Below, in pieces: positions 43,403 through 52,387 of a stretch of DNA of 64,000 nucleotides. Where the stretch lies: positions 124,001-188,000 of the forward strand of contig NZ_JARXWB010000002.1 in NCBI RefSeq assembly GCF_029892425.1, written 5' to 3'. The DNA is from Bradyrhizobium sp. BR13661 (lineage in GTDB: Bacteria > Pseudomonadota > Alphaproteobacteria > Rhizobiales > Xanthobacteraceae). Under the pieces are notes generated by a model. It made no database searches, was not told the DNA's origin, and was given only the letters and a program-made list of their open reading frames with translations. Each line of letters starts with the position of its first letter. Position 1 is the first letter of the stretch. The position numbers were made by a program, and so were the translations under genes.

Positions 43403-44162
43403 ACCGCTGCTCCGCGTCGAAAAGCTGATGCGCCGCTTTGGCGGCATCATCGCAACGGACAATGTCTCGCTCGACGTCGCGAGCGGCGAGTTGCACGCCA
43501 TCATCGGCCCGAACGGCGCCGGCAAGACCACGCTGATCAGCCAGCTCACGGGACATCTCGAGCCGCATTCCGGCAGCGTCTCGCTTGATGGCCGCGACAT
43601 CACTTACTTGCCGGCCTACCGCCGCTGCGCGCTCGGCCTCGCACGCTCGTTTCAGATCACCTCGCTGCTGCTCGACTTCACCGCCGCCGACAACGTCGCA
43701 CTCGCGGCGCAGGCGCATGCCGGCACCTCGTTCCGCTTCTTCGCCAATGCGCGCAAGGAGCGATCCTTGCGCGATGCCGCGCATGCGGCGCTTGATCGCG
43801 TTGGCCTCGCCCATCGCGCCGATGTCCTGGTGTCGAAGCTCAGCCATGGCGAGCGGCGCCAGATCGAGCTCGCGGTCGCGCTCGCCAGCAAGCCGAAATT
43901 GCTGCTGCTCGACGAGCCCATGGCCGGGCTCGGCGTCACCGAATCCCAGGGCATGGTGAAGCTGCTCCAGGAGCTGCGCAAGGAAGTCTCGATCGTGCTG
44001 GTCGAGCACGACATGCCGGCGGTGTTCGCGCTCGCCGACCGCATCTCGGTGCTGGTCTATGGCCGCGTCATCGCTTCCGGCGACCCCGACGCGATCCGCG
44101 CCAACGAGGACGTCAAGCGTGCCTATCTCGGCGACCAGCATGTGGTAACGCGCCATGGCTGA
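43395..44162 (+). CDS. LivG-type ABC transporter ATPase
   Basis: The ATPase has 255 residues with Walker A GPNGAGKTT near 37, signature LSHGERRQIELAVALA near 155 and Walker B LLLLDEPMAGLG. The GTG start at 43395 overlaps the end of the LivM-type gene by eight bases. The signature Ser-His-Gly-Glu variant is common in this branch. Confidence 0.93.
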   Translation: MAEPLLRVEKLMRRFGGIIATDNVSLDVASGELHAIIGPNGAGKTTLISQLTGHLEPHSGSVSLDGRDITYLPAYRRCALGLARSFQITSLLLDFTAADNVALAAQAHAGTSFRFFANARKERSLRDAAHAALDRVGLAHRADVLVSKLSHGERRQIELAVALASKPKLLLLDEPMAGLGVTESQGMVKLLQELRKEVSIVLVEHDMPAVFALADRISVLVYGRVIASGDPDAIRANEDVKRAYLGDQHVVTRHG

Positions 44163-44883
44163 AGAGACGATGGTTGACACGCTGCTCGACGTTGAAGGCA
44201 TCGAGACCTGCTACGGCCTCAGCCAGGTGCTGTTCGGCCTGTCGCTGTCGATCAAATCAGGCGAGATGGTCTCGCTGATGGGCCGCAACGGCATGGGCAA
44301 GACCACGACGATTCGCTCGATCATGGGACTGACCCCGGCGCGATCAGGCGCGATCCGCTTTGCCGGCGCGGAAGTCAGGCAGCTTCCGTCATACCGAATC
44401 GCGAAACTCGGTATCGGCCTCGTCCCTGAGGGACGCCAGATCTTCCCGAACCTCACCGTGCGCGAGAATCTGATCGCAGCCGCCGCTGATCGCTTTGGCA
44501 GCGCAAATCCCTGGACGCTCGCCGCGATCTACGTGCTGTTCCCTCGCCTTGCCGAGCGCGCCGGCAACATGGGCAACCAGCTCTCCGGCGGCGAGCAGCA
44601 GATGCTCGCGATCGGTCGCGCGCTGATGACCAACCCGAAGCTTTTGATCCTGGATGAGGCGACCGAGGGCCTTGCGCCGCTGATCCGCGAAGAGATCTGG
44701 CATTGCCTGTCGCTGCTGAAGAGCCGGGGGCAGTCGATCCTGGTCGTCGACAAGAACGTCGACCATCTCGCCCGCATCTGCGACCGCCACTTCATCATCG
44801 AGCGCGGCAAGACCGTGTGGAGCGGGACGTCGAACGAACTGATGGCCGAGCCGGATCTTCAGCACAAGTATCTGGGAATTTGA
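44155..44883 (+). CDS. LivF-type ABC transporter ATPase
   Basis: The ATPase has 242 residues with Walker A GRNGMGKTT near 43, signature LSGGEQQML near 143 and Walker B LLILDEATEGLAP. The ATG at 44155 overlaps the LivG-type gene by eight bases; a downstream ATG at 44170 is also possible. In Walker B the usual Pro after Glu is Ala (DEATEG), as seen in many LivF proteins. It closes the operon. Confidence 0.92.
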   Translation: MAEETMVDTLLDVEGIETCYGLSQVLFGLSLSIKSGEMVSLMGRNGMGKTTTIRSIMGLTPARSGAIRFAGAEVRQLPSYRIAKLGIGLVPEGRQIFPNLTVRENLIAAAADRFGSANPWTLAAIYVLFPRLAERAGNMGNQLSGGEQQMLAIGRALMTNPKLLILDEATEGLAPLIREEIWHCLSLLKSRGQSILVVDKNVDHLARICDRHFIIERGKTVWSGTSNELMAEPDLQHKYLGI

Positions 44884-44907
44884 GGTGAGGGGCGGGACGC
44901 TGGACCC

Positions 44908-45252
44908 CTACCAATAAATCCCGTGCCGGTGCAGTTCGCGGATCACACGCGCCTCGGCGGACGGCTCGCGGTGCTTCGGCTTAGCGGTTTCGGCAACCGG
45001 CTGTGTAGCCGTGGCGGCTGGCGCGGTCGCGGTTTGCGGTGATGTGACCGGTTGCGGCGAAGCCGGTGCGGTTGTCGCCGTCTTGACATTCGCAGGCGGT
45101 GTTGCAGTCGGAGCTTGCGTAGCCTGGGGCGGAGCCGTCGTCGCCGGCTGCTCGGTCACCTGGCTCGCCGCAAGGCTGAGGCCTCTTGAGCCACCCGCAT
45201 AGGCTTGGGTCGCCAGCAACGACATCGTCGCGATCAAGATCAGCTTGCGCAT
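44908..45252 (-). CDS. Secreted low-complexity Ala/Thr/Pro-rich protein
   Basis: The protein has 114 residues with a signal peptide (MRKLILIATMSLLATQAYA). A long disordered segment of Ala, Thr, Pro and Gln repeats follows (about residues 30-95), and a short charged helix ends RVIRELHRHGIYW. The start at 45252 has AAGGGGA upstream; the frame runs on to 45429 but that part would put the signal peptide inside. The conserved-looking C-terminus suggests a real exported protein. Function is unknown. Confidence 0.75.
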   Translation of the reverse strand: MRKLILIATMSLLATQAYAGGSRGLSLAASQVTEQPATTAPPQATQAPTATPPANVKTATTAPASPQPVTSPQTATAPAATATQPVAETAKPKHREPSAEARVIRELHRHGIYW

Positions 45253-45329
45253 GGAAATCCCCTTCGTTTGGTCAACCCGTCTGACCTGACTTGGGCCGCC
45301 TGACTTGGACCGCCCGACTTGCGGGCCCC

Positions 45330-45416
45330 CTAGCGGGCGAGGCGGTGCGTGCCGATCTCGATCAGGGTGGTCCGGCAGGACAGGCGATAGATCAGACTGA
45401 ACAATTGACCCAACAT
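45330..45416 (-). CDS. Possible 28-residue peptide
   Basis: A very short frame begins MLGQLFSLIYRLSCRTTLIE and ends GTHRLAR. GGAG stands seven bases before the ATG at 45416. An amphipathic or membrane-seeking helix is followed by basic residues. The strong ribosome-binding site is the main support; there is no recognised family. Confidence 0.4.
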   Translation of the reverse strand: MLGQLFSLIYRLSCRTTLIEIGTHRLAR

Positions 45417-45545
45417 GACCGAACTCCATTGTTGATCATGGCTGGCAACTCTAGACCGCATGTCTTTCAGGCGGTTTTCGCGGCGCAAGGAAAATGGCTT
45501 CGTCGCGCGAGGCAGGGATGTCGTCGGAACAGACCGCACGAAGCC

Positions 45546-45630
45546 GCCTCACAGGGGTGTGAGGCGAGATGCCTCTTTCATCGTCATTCCAGGCGGGCGA
45601 GGGTCCCCGATGCACAATTGCGCATCGGGG
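45546..45630. repeat. Palindromic intergenic repeat with two perfect hairpins
   Basis: GCCTCACA (45546-45553) pairs with TGTGAGGC (45558-45565) around GGGG. CCCCGATGC (45605-45613) pairs with GCATCGGGG (45622-45630) and is followed by TTTCGG. The block lies in a 284-bp gap without a supported gene and resembles Bradyrhizobium intergenic repeats. It may stop transcription in either direction. Confidence 0.6.
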
Positions 45631-45700
45631 TTTCGGTACTTGCGCACCATCCCGGAGCGACGCCGTGTCCTCAAAGATCCTCGAAGTGTTGCCGACGCCC

Positions 45701-46459
<759 letters not shown>

Positions 46460-46719
46460 GTCCTCCCTCCGCTTGCGCCCGAATATGAGCGTCGTTGTTG
46501 TTTGCTTCAGCGCGGGCAGGCTATGCCGGATCGTCGCGCAGCGGGTAACAAGCCGCTACTACCGCGCGATCGGGCGAAGTCGTGTGACTGAAGACGGAAA
46601 GGCGCGTATTAGCCGGTTACTACGTGCGCGACGGGAAAGGTGTGGCGGCGCTTGCATCACCGGCGTAAACTTCAACTGTTCGCGGTCAATGCAAGCTACG
46701 CCGTCGCGCGGAGGCGCTT

Positions 46720-47097
46720 ATGTGCAAGATCTTCGTTCGTGCCGACCCGGTCCTCTACGAGACCAGCACCCGATCGCTGCGGCTGCACGGTGTGGTGACG
46801 AGCATCCGGCTGGAGAATCTGTTCTGGCGTGTGCTGGATGAAATCGGCCGGCGCGACGGCATGAGCGTCAACCAGCTCATTACCAGGCTTTATGATGAGA
46901 TCATCGAAGCGCGCGGCGAGGTGCGAAATCTCACGTCGTTCCTGCGCGTGTGCTGCCTGCGCTACCTGTCGCTGCAGGTTATCGGCGGCATTCCGGGTGA
47001 CGTCTCGGTGCCGATCTGGTCGCTTGACGCCAATGCCGTACTGGCTCAGGAGCGCAGTGCGTTCGAGCAGCCGGCTTCATCTGTCCAGCCAGCATGA
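46720..47097 (+). CDS. Ribbon-helix-helix domain protein
   Basis: The protein has 125 residues. A central ribbon-helix-helix segment (VVTSIRLENLFWRVLDEIGRRDGMSVNQLITRLYDEI) resembles the RHH_4 family, in which the fold binds DNA or serves as an oligomerisation unit. The C-terminal third is less conserved. GAGG lies just before the ATG. It is monocistronic, divergent from the isochorismatase-fold gene and convergent with the glutamine-synthetase-like gene. The target is unknown. Confidence 0.85.
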   Translation: MCKIFVRADPVLYETSTRSLRLHGVVTSIRLENLFWRVLDEIGRRDGMSVNQLITRLYDEIIEARGEVRNLTSFLRVCCLRYLSLQVIGGIPGDVSVPIWSLDANAVLAQERSAFEQPASSVQPA

Positions 47098-47137
47098 AGC
47101 TTCGGCACCGCGCGCCATTTCGCGGCGGCGGTCGTCC

Positions 47138-48586
47138 TCAAAACATCTCGAAATATTCGCGATGTTCCCAATCGGTCACCTCCGCGAGGAAGCGGTCGAT
47201 CTCGGCGTCCTTGATGTGGGTGTAGTAGCCGATGAACTCCGCGCCGAATTTTTCGCGGAAGAACGGATCCTCCTTCACGGCGGCGACCGCGTCGCGCAGG
47301 CTCTTCGGCAGGAATGGCGCCTCGGTTTCGTAGGGCGTGTCGGCGGAAGGACCGGGATCGAGTTTGCGATCGACGCCGTCGAGGCCCGCGAGAACTTGTG
47401 CGGCCATGTAGAGATAGGGATTGGCGGCCGGCTCGCCGACGCGGTTTTCCAGCCGCGTGGCCGCATCGCCAGCGCCGCCGAGCACGCGGATCATCACGCC
47501 TCTGTTGTCGCGGCCCCAGATCGCGCGGTCCGGCGCCAGCGAATAGGAGCGGTAGCGCTTGTATCCGTTGATGGTCGGCGTGGTGAACACGGTGGCCGCG
47601 CGGGCGTGATCGAGCAGACCTGCGAGATAGAAGCGGCCGAATTCGCTGAGCGGCTGACCGGTGTCCTTGGCCGCCTCCTTGGCCATGAACAGGTTCTCGC
47701 CAGTTGCGCGCGAGACGATCGACTGATGCAGATGCCAGCCGCTCGCGAACAGGTTCGGCAGTTTCGGCCGGCACATGAAGGTGGCGTGATAGCCGTGGCG
47801 GCGCGCGATCTGCTTCACGGCGCTGCGAAACAGCACCATGTTGTCGGCGGGCTCCAGGCCCCTCTTTGGCGCGAAGGTGAATTCGCACTGGCTCGGCCCG
47901 AACTCGACCTCGACGGAGCGCAGGGGCAAGCCGAGGGCGACGATGTCACGCCGCAAAATCTCCAGCACCGGCTCCATCTGATCGAAGCGCTGCTCGGTGA
48001 GATATTGATAGCCGTGAGAGAGCAGGCTGACGGATGGCGGCGTGCCGGGCTGTCCCGAATCGTCCGGACGCATGTGCGGATCGTCGAGCTTGAAGATATG
48101 GAGTTCGACCTCGAGCCCCGCGACGAAATCGTGGCCGCGGCGGCCGAGCTCGTCGAGTGCCTTGCGATAGAGCCCGCGCGTCGCGAACGGCACCGGGCGG
48201 CCGTCGTTGAAGTAGAGGTCGCAGAGCACCCAGCCGGTGGCGGGCGCCCAAGGCAGCACGCGAAACGTGGCGGGATCGGCAACCATCAGCACGTCGGCCG
48301 CGCCCTCCATCTCCTTCATGCCGAAGCCGCCGCCTGCGGTGAACACCGGAAACACCGTGCGGTGCGAGGTGTCCTTGGCGAGCATGGTGGTGGTGATGGA
48401 GCAGCCGCTCTCCAGCGAGGCGATGGCTTCCGAGGCAATGATCGTCTTGCCGCGCAGGATGCCATGCTGGTCGGGGAAGGCGAGGCGGATGACCTCGAGG
48501 TTCTTCTCCTCGACGATGCGGCGCATCCGCGCTGCCGCGTCCTTCTGCTCATCCGACCACAGCGCATGACGCGCGACGAAAGTCAC
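47138..48586 (-). CDS. Glutamine synthetase-family ligase (non-canonical)
   Basis: The protein has 482 residues of the glutamine-synthetase fold. A beta-grasp N-terminus (VIRLAFPDQHGILRGKTI) is followed by the catalytic barrel with EVEFGPSQCEFTF, ATFMCRPKLPNLFASGWHLHQS and a C-terminal RDNRGVMIRV. It is not housekeeping GlnA: relatives couple glutamate to amines such as putrescine, ethanolamine or anilines. It is encoded in tandem with a Rieske oxygenase, 112 bases behind it, with a palindromic repeat between. That pairing recalls aniline-type pathways where gamma-glutamylation precedes ring or N-dealkylating oxidation. The amine is unknown. Confidence 0.87.
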   Translation of the reverse strand: MTFVARHALWSDEQKDAAARMRRIVEEKNLEVIRLAFPDQHGILRGKTIIASEAIASLESGCSITTTMLAKDTSHRTVFPVFTAGGGFGMKEMEGAADVLMVADPATFRVLPWAPATGWVLCDLYFNDGRPVPFATRGLYRKALDELGRRGHDFVAGLEVELHIFKLDDPHMRPDDSGQPGTPPSVSLLSHGYQYLTEQRFDQMEPVLEILRRDIVALGLPLRSVEVEFGPSQCEFTFAPKRGLEPADNMVLFRSAVKQIARRHGYHATFMCRPKLPNLFASGWHLHQSIVSRATGENLFMAKEAAKDTGQPLSEFGRFYLAGLLDHARAATVFTTPTINGYKRYRSYSLAPDRAIWGRDNRGVMIRVLGGAGDAATRLENRVGEPAANPYLYMAAQVLAGLDGVDRKLDPGPSADTPYETEAPFLPKSLRDAVAAVKEDPFFREKFGAEFIGYYTHIKDAEIDRFLAEVTDWEHREYFEMF

Positions 48587-48607
48587 GTTGATTGCTCCTT
48601 GCTACCT

Positions 48608-48686
48608 GTCATTCCGGGGCTCGCGGAGCGAGAACCCGGAATCTCGAGGTTCCGGGTTCGATGCTATTGCATCGCCCCGGAACGAC
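48608..48686. repeat. GC-rich palindromic intergenic repeat (GTCATTCCGGGGC family)
   Basis: GTCATTCCGGGGC on the left and GCCCCGGAACGAC on the right pair, and the inner AACCCGGAATCTCGAGGTTCCGGGTT forms its own stem. It fills the gap between the Rieske and glutamine-synthetase-like genes and is related to 9556-9661. Confidence 0.75.
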
Positions 48687-48697
48687 GGTGCCTCTAG

Positions 48698-50056
48698 TCA
48701 CTCCGCCGCCGTCAGCCGATGCACGTTGTCGGCAATGTCCTTCGGCACCGGCGCCGTCCACGGCGCGCCGCGACGTCGCTTGACGTCGACTTCCATCCAA
48801 TAGGTCTCCCAGCCGCGCGTCGGCCCTATGCCGTCCATCGTCGCCGGCCCCTGGATCGAGCGCGCATTGGCCTCGTCCAGGAACAGCATCGGCTTCTCGC
48901 CGCCAGAGACCTTCTCGATCTCCTGCCGCAGCAGGCGGCGATATTGCACGATCGCCTTGTCGCTCGAGCCGAGATGCTCCTTGGTGCGATCCTGGATCGC
49001 GCCCATCGATTCCACCGCCCACTGGTCATGGACGTTGATGTCGTTGCCCATGCCGGTATAGGTCGCGGTCTGCTGCTCGTGCGGATCGAAGCCGTAATCG
49101 TTGCCGCGGTTCTTGCGCGAGACGTAGTCCGGCAGTTCGTAGAGCTCGAGCCGCTGGTCGCGCATCTTTGTCTTGTCGACCGGGTTCGAATAGCTGGTGA
49201 AGATCGCGTACCAGTAGCAGTTCTCATCGTCGACAGGCACATGCCACTGGGTGATCGTCATCTCCGTGCTCATGGGAATGACGAAGGCGTGCGGGAACAG
49301 CTGATTGGTGACGCGGACATGCGTCCGCTCCTCGTCGATCTCGCGCAGCGCGATCAGCCGCAGGCCGTATTCGGTATGCTCGACATTGATGATCGGGCGA
49401 TCGTACTCGCGCAGGATCTTCGTCATTGGCAGGTCGCTGCCGGCGGACGCGCCGCGGAACTGTTTGCCGTAGGCGGTGGAAGTGTCCTCGTCCTCGAAGA
49501 AGCGGTGCAGATAGGAAGCGTGCGCGGGATCGATGCCGACTTCCAGCGCCTGCAGCCAGTTGCAGGCCATGTGACCCTTGAAGGCAAAGGTGTGCGTGGC
49601 GGGCGCGACGAAGCAGTCGATCTCCGGGAAAGCCGGCGGCTCACCTTCGCCCAGATAAGCCCAGAGGATGCCGCTCTTCTCCACCACGGGATACGAGCGC
49701 TGGCGGATGTTCTGGCAGAGCTTTGAATCCTTCGGCTCGGCAGGCGTCTCGATGCACTGGCCAGATGCGTCGAACAGCCAGCCGTGGAAGGCGCAGCGCA
49801 GTCCGCCATGCTCGAGACGCCCGAAGGCAAGGTCGGCGCCGCGATGGGCGCAGTGGCGATCGATCAGGCCGTAACGTCCGGTCTCGTCGCGAAACAGCAC
49901 CAGGTTTTCGCCGAGCAAGCGCACGGGGCGGATCGGCCGCGCACCTTCAAGCTCATCGACCAGCGCCGCCGGTTGCCAGTAGCTCCGCATCAGCTTGCCG
50001 CACGGGTCTTTCGGCCCGGTGCGGGTGATGAGGTCGTTCTGCTCCTGGCTCATCAT
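48698..50056 (-). CDS. Rieske non-haem iron oxygenase, alpha subunit
   Basis: The protein has 452 residues. The Rieske cluster ligands are Cys69 and His71 (CAHRG) and Cys88 and His91 (CAFHGW). The mononuclear iron site has His179 and His184 in IDPAHASYLH, with a bridging acidic residue just before. It belongs to the phthalate/vanillate-type oxygenases with no beta subunit. The ATG pair at 50053-50056 is taken as start; the frame runs on into the divergent promoter and the IclR gene. No reductase or ferredoxin gene accompanies it. Control is probably by the divergent IclR protein. Confidence 0.9.
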   Translation of the reverse strand: MMSQEQNDLITRTGPKDPCGKLMRSYWQPAALVDELEGARPIRPVRLLGENLVLFRDETGRYGLIDRHCAHRGADLAFGRLEHGGLRCAFHGWLFDASGQCIETPAEPKDSKLCQNIRQRSYPVVEKSGILWAYLGEGEPPAFPEIDCFVAPATHTFAFKGHMACNWLQALEVGIDPAHASYLHRFFEDEDTSTAYGKQFRGASAGSDLPMTKILREYDRPIINVEHTEYGLRLIALREIDEERTHVRVTNQLFPHAFVIPMSTEMTITQWHVPVDDENCYWYAIFTSYSNPVDKTKMRDQRLELYELPDYVSRKNRGNDYGFDPHEQQTATYTGMGNDINVHDQWAVESMGAIQDRTKEHLGSSDKAIVQYRRLLRQEIEKVSGGEKPMLFLDEANARSIQGPATMDGIGPTRGWETYWMEVDVKRRRGAPWTAPVPKDIADNVHRLTAAE

Positions 50057-50089
50057 GGCGGGTCGCGTCCTTTTCGCGAGGCATTTTTG

Positions 50090-50106
50090 TTCGTCTATTG
50101 AACGAA
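50090..50106. promoter_or_regulatory. Candidate IclR operator
   Basis: TTCGT at 50090-50094 and ACGAA at 50102-50106 are inverted arms with seven bases between, in the middle of the 114-bp divergent gap. Short arms with an AT-richer centre are usual for IclR-family sites. Confidence 0.5.
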
Positions 50107-50170
50107 TGGGCGAATTATGACATGACTTGAAATAGCGGCAAGCACTATTTTGCAGGACGATCCCGACGCC

Positions 50171-50956
50171 ATGCCCAAGCTGAAGCGGAGCGACACTGAC
50201 GAGCGCGCGACGGACTTCGTCGAAGCGCTCGATCGCGGCCTGCGCCTCCTGCAATGCTTCGGCACCAACGCAGGTCCAATGACGCTGAGCGATCTTGCCC
50301 GCGCCGCCGAACTGCCGCGCGCGACTGCGCGGCGCATGCTGTTCACGCTCCAGCGCGGCGGCTTTGTCAGCGGCGACGGAAAACTGTTCTCGCTGACGCC
50401 GCATGTGCTGACGCTGGCGGCGTCTTATCTGCGCTCCAACCAGCTCGTCGCCGTGTTGCAGCCGGTGCTCGATCGCGTCGCGACCGCGGCCAACGAAATT
50501 TCCTCGCTCGCGGTGCTCGACGGCGACGACGTCGTGTTCATCGCCCGCAGCAGTCCGGCGCGGATGTTTTCGGGCGGGCTGGAGATCGGGTACCGGCTGC
50601 CGGCATTTTGCACGTCGGTCGGCCGCGCCATGCTCGGTCAACTCAATGAAGCCGATTTACTCGCGCGCTTGAAAAAGACGACGCGCGAGGCGCTGACGCC
50701 GCAGACAGTGACCGATGCCAAGACGTTGCTCGCGCGCATCACCGAGGATCGAGCGCAGGGCTATTCGCTGGTCGACCGCGAAGCCGAGCCGCATTTCCGC
50801 TCGATCTCGGTGCCGGTGCGCCGCTACGACGGCGTCATCGTCGCCGCCATCAACATGGGCGCGCATGTCGACCGTGTTCCGGCGCAGGAGCTGATCGACC
50901 GCTTCCTGCCGCTGTTGCGCGAGGGGGCGGCGTCGGTGCGTTCGCAACTGCTGTGA
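50171..50956 (+). CDS. IclR-family transcriptional regulator (PcaR/PobR-like)
   Basis: The regulator has 261 residues. The N-terminal winged helix-turn-helix (FVEALDRGLRLLQCFGTNAGPMTLSDLARAAELPRATARRMLFTLQRGGFV) and the C-terminal effector domain (YRLPAFCTSVGRAMLGQL, GYSLVDREAEPHFRSISVPVR) match the branch that controls protocatechuate and 4-hydroxybenzoate genes. It is divergent from the Rieske gene and most likely regulates it. The ATG at 50171 is chosen over an in-frame TTG at 50150. Confidence 0.92.
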   Translation: MPKLKRSDTDERATDFVEALDRGLRLLQCFGTNAGPMTLSDLARAAELPRATARRMLFTLQRGGFVSGDGKLFSLTPHVLTLAASYLRSNQLVAVLQPVLDRVATAANEISSLAVLDGDDVVFIARSSPARMFSGGLEIGYRLPAFCTSVGRAMLGQLNEADLLARLKKTTREALTPQTVTDAKTLLARITEDRAQGYSLVDREAEPHFRSISVPVRRYDGVIVAAINMGAHVDRVPAQELIDRFLPLLREGAASVRSQLL

Positions 50957-50962
50957 GCAGTG

Positions 50963-51355
50963 CTAGCGGTTGCGCATCCAGTCGGCGAGGCCGGATATCG
51001 CCTTGTCGAGGTCCTGCCGCGCGGCGGCGTCGGTGACAGTCTCCTCCATCGCCCCGCGCATGCAGAGCAACCACGCGTCGCGCTCGGCATCGCCGATGGC
51101 AAAGCCGATGTGCCGCTGCCGCAGCCGCGGATGGCCTTTCTCGGGGGAATAGAGCTTTGGGCCGCCGGTCCATTCGGTGAGATAGCGCTTCAGCACGTCC
51201 CGGATCAGGCCGAGCTCGTCGGCGTGCATCGCGCGGATGGTCTTCGCCTCCGGCAGCGTGTCCATGCGGTCGTAGAAGCGGTCGACGAGGGCGTCGATCG
51301 TGGCACGGCCGCCGATCCGCTCGAACATGGAGGTGGTAACGTCGGTGGAGGTCAT
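50963..51355 (-). CDS. Group II truncated haemoglobin
   Basis: The globin has 130 residues of the 2-over-2 type. It begins MFERIGGRATIDALVDRFYDRM. The haem-proximal region is GGPKLYSPEKGHPRLRQRHIGFAIG, with the proximal His in RQRH; Trp in the G helix (RDAWLLCMRGAM) marks group II. Such proteins bind oxygen or nitric oxide. It is the second gene behind boxR, separated by two bases, so it is cotranscribed with the benzoyl-CoA-responsive regulator. The pairing suggests a role in oxygen supply or sensing for the oxygen-requiring BoxB step; this is inferred. Confidence 0.92.
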   Translation of the reverse strand: MTSTDVTTSMFERIGGRATIDALVDRFYDRMDTLPEAKTIRAMHADELGLIRDVLKRYLTEWTGGPKLYSPEKGHPRLRQRHIGFAIGDAERDAWLLCMRGAMEETVTDAAARQDLDKAISGLADWMRNR

Positions 51356-51357
51356 TT

Positions 51358-52266
51358 CTACAGCGCCACGCTCCGCAGCCCAAAGCTGCGCGCCTCGTTT
51401 TGCAGCACCGGGCGCACCGCATCGATCAGCCTTGCCGCCGCGGCGTCGACCGACAATCCTGCCGTATCCACCACCGCCGTCGCGCGCGCATAGAGCGGTT
51501 CGCGGCTGAGCAAAATATTGCGTAGCTCAGCCATCGCGGAGCGATCGTCGGCCATCGGCCGCAGATCGCCCTGGCGTCGCACGCGCGCCATGTGCTCTTC
51601 CGGCTCGGCCTTCAGCCAGATCGTGTAGAACGACGACAGGATCTGGTCGAAGGTCAGCGGCTCCGAGACGATGCCGCCGCCGGTCGCCAGCACCATCAGC
51701 TCGTTGCGCGCGAGCAGCTGCTGAAGTGCGGCCTGCTCCATGCGACGAAAGCCTTCCTGGCCGTAGAGCGCGATGATCTCGGCGACCGAGAGGCCGTTCT
51801 GCTGCTCGACCTCCTTGTTGAGCTCGACGAAGCTCCAGCCGATCTTCTTCGCCAGCATCCGCCCGAGCGTCGACTTGCCGGCGCCGCGCAGGCCAATCAG
51901 CGCGATGCCGCAGAACGGCGCGCGCCGCGGCGCGGAGGCGCTGCCGCCTGCGAGCAGATCCTTGGCTTGCGCGATTTGCGCGGGCGTTGCCTTGCGCAGG
52001 AGATCGCGAAACATCTGCCAGTCCGGCGTCGGATCGGCTGAGGGCAGCAAATCTTCGAGATGCGCGCCCATCGCGTCGGAGACGCGTCGGAGCAGCACGA
52101 TCGAGACATTGCCCTTGCCGCTCTCGAGCTGCGCGATGTATCGCTCCGAAATTCCTGATACCTTGGCGAGCACTTTGCGCGACATGCCGCGTAGCGCGCG
52201 CATGGTGCGCACGCGCTGGCCGAGCTGTTCGAGAAAGCGGGATTCGGCGTCGGGACTGTCGGTCAT
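51358..52266 (-). CDS. boxR: BoxR/BzdR-type regulator (HTH plus shikimate-kinase-like domain)
   Basis: The protein has 302 residues. A Cro/C1-type helix-turn-helix at about 12-70 (RTMRALRGMSRKVLAKVSGISERYIAQLESG) is joined by a linker to a shikimate-kinase-like domain with P-loop GLRGAGKST at 125-133. This architecture is that of BzdR and BoxR, repressors of benzoate genes released by benzoyl-CoA. It is divergent from the benzoate-CoA ligase gene, and TGCA-containing sites lie in between and again before boxC. It also leads an operon with the truncated haemoglobin gene. Confidence 0.93.
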   Translation of the reverse strand: MTDSPDAESRFLEQLGQRVRTMRALRGMSRKVLAKVSGISERYIAQLESGKGNVSIVLLRRVSDAMGAHLEDLLPSADPTPDWQMFRDLLRKATPAQIAQAKDLLAGGSASAPRRAPFCGIALIGLRGAGKSTLGRMLAKKIGWSFVELNKEVEQQNGLSVAEIIALYGQEGFRRMEQAALQQLLARNELMVLATGGGIVSEPLTFDQILSSFYTIWLKAEPEEHMARVRRQGDLRPMADDRSAMAELRNILLSREPLYARATAVVDTAGLSVDAAAARLIDAVRPVLQNEARSFGLRSVAL

Positions 52267-52301
52267 GAGCCTTCTTTACAGGTGTCCTGCGGCGCGTTTT
52301 A

Positions 52302-52353
52302 ATGAAACATAGTGCCTGCTGGCATTGACAGCAAGCTGCTGCAGTGTCTTTCT
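52302..52353 (+). promoter_or_regulatory. Promoter and BoxR-type operator ahead of benzoate-CoA ligase
   Basis: TGAAACATAGTGC (52303-52315), followed by TGGCATT (52320-52326), strongly resembles the block at 55551-55577 before boxC. A TTGACA box at 52325-52330 is followed by a TGCA-containing CTGCAG (52339-52344) and an AT-rich stretch around 52351-52370 that could hold the -10. It stands in the 121-bp gap between boxR and the ligase gene. Confidence 0.6.
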
Positions 52354-52387
52354 ATGAATTATAATTCTAAATTCTGGGGAGACGACC

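Noticed and set aside
46892-48697. 601-codon plus-strand frame over the glutamine-synthetase-like gene
   Set aside because: It is antisense to a complete, motif-bearing gene and shows no protein-like pattern.
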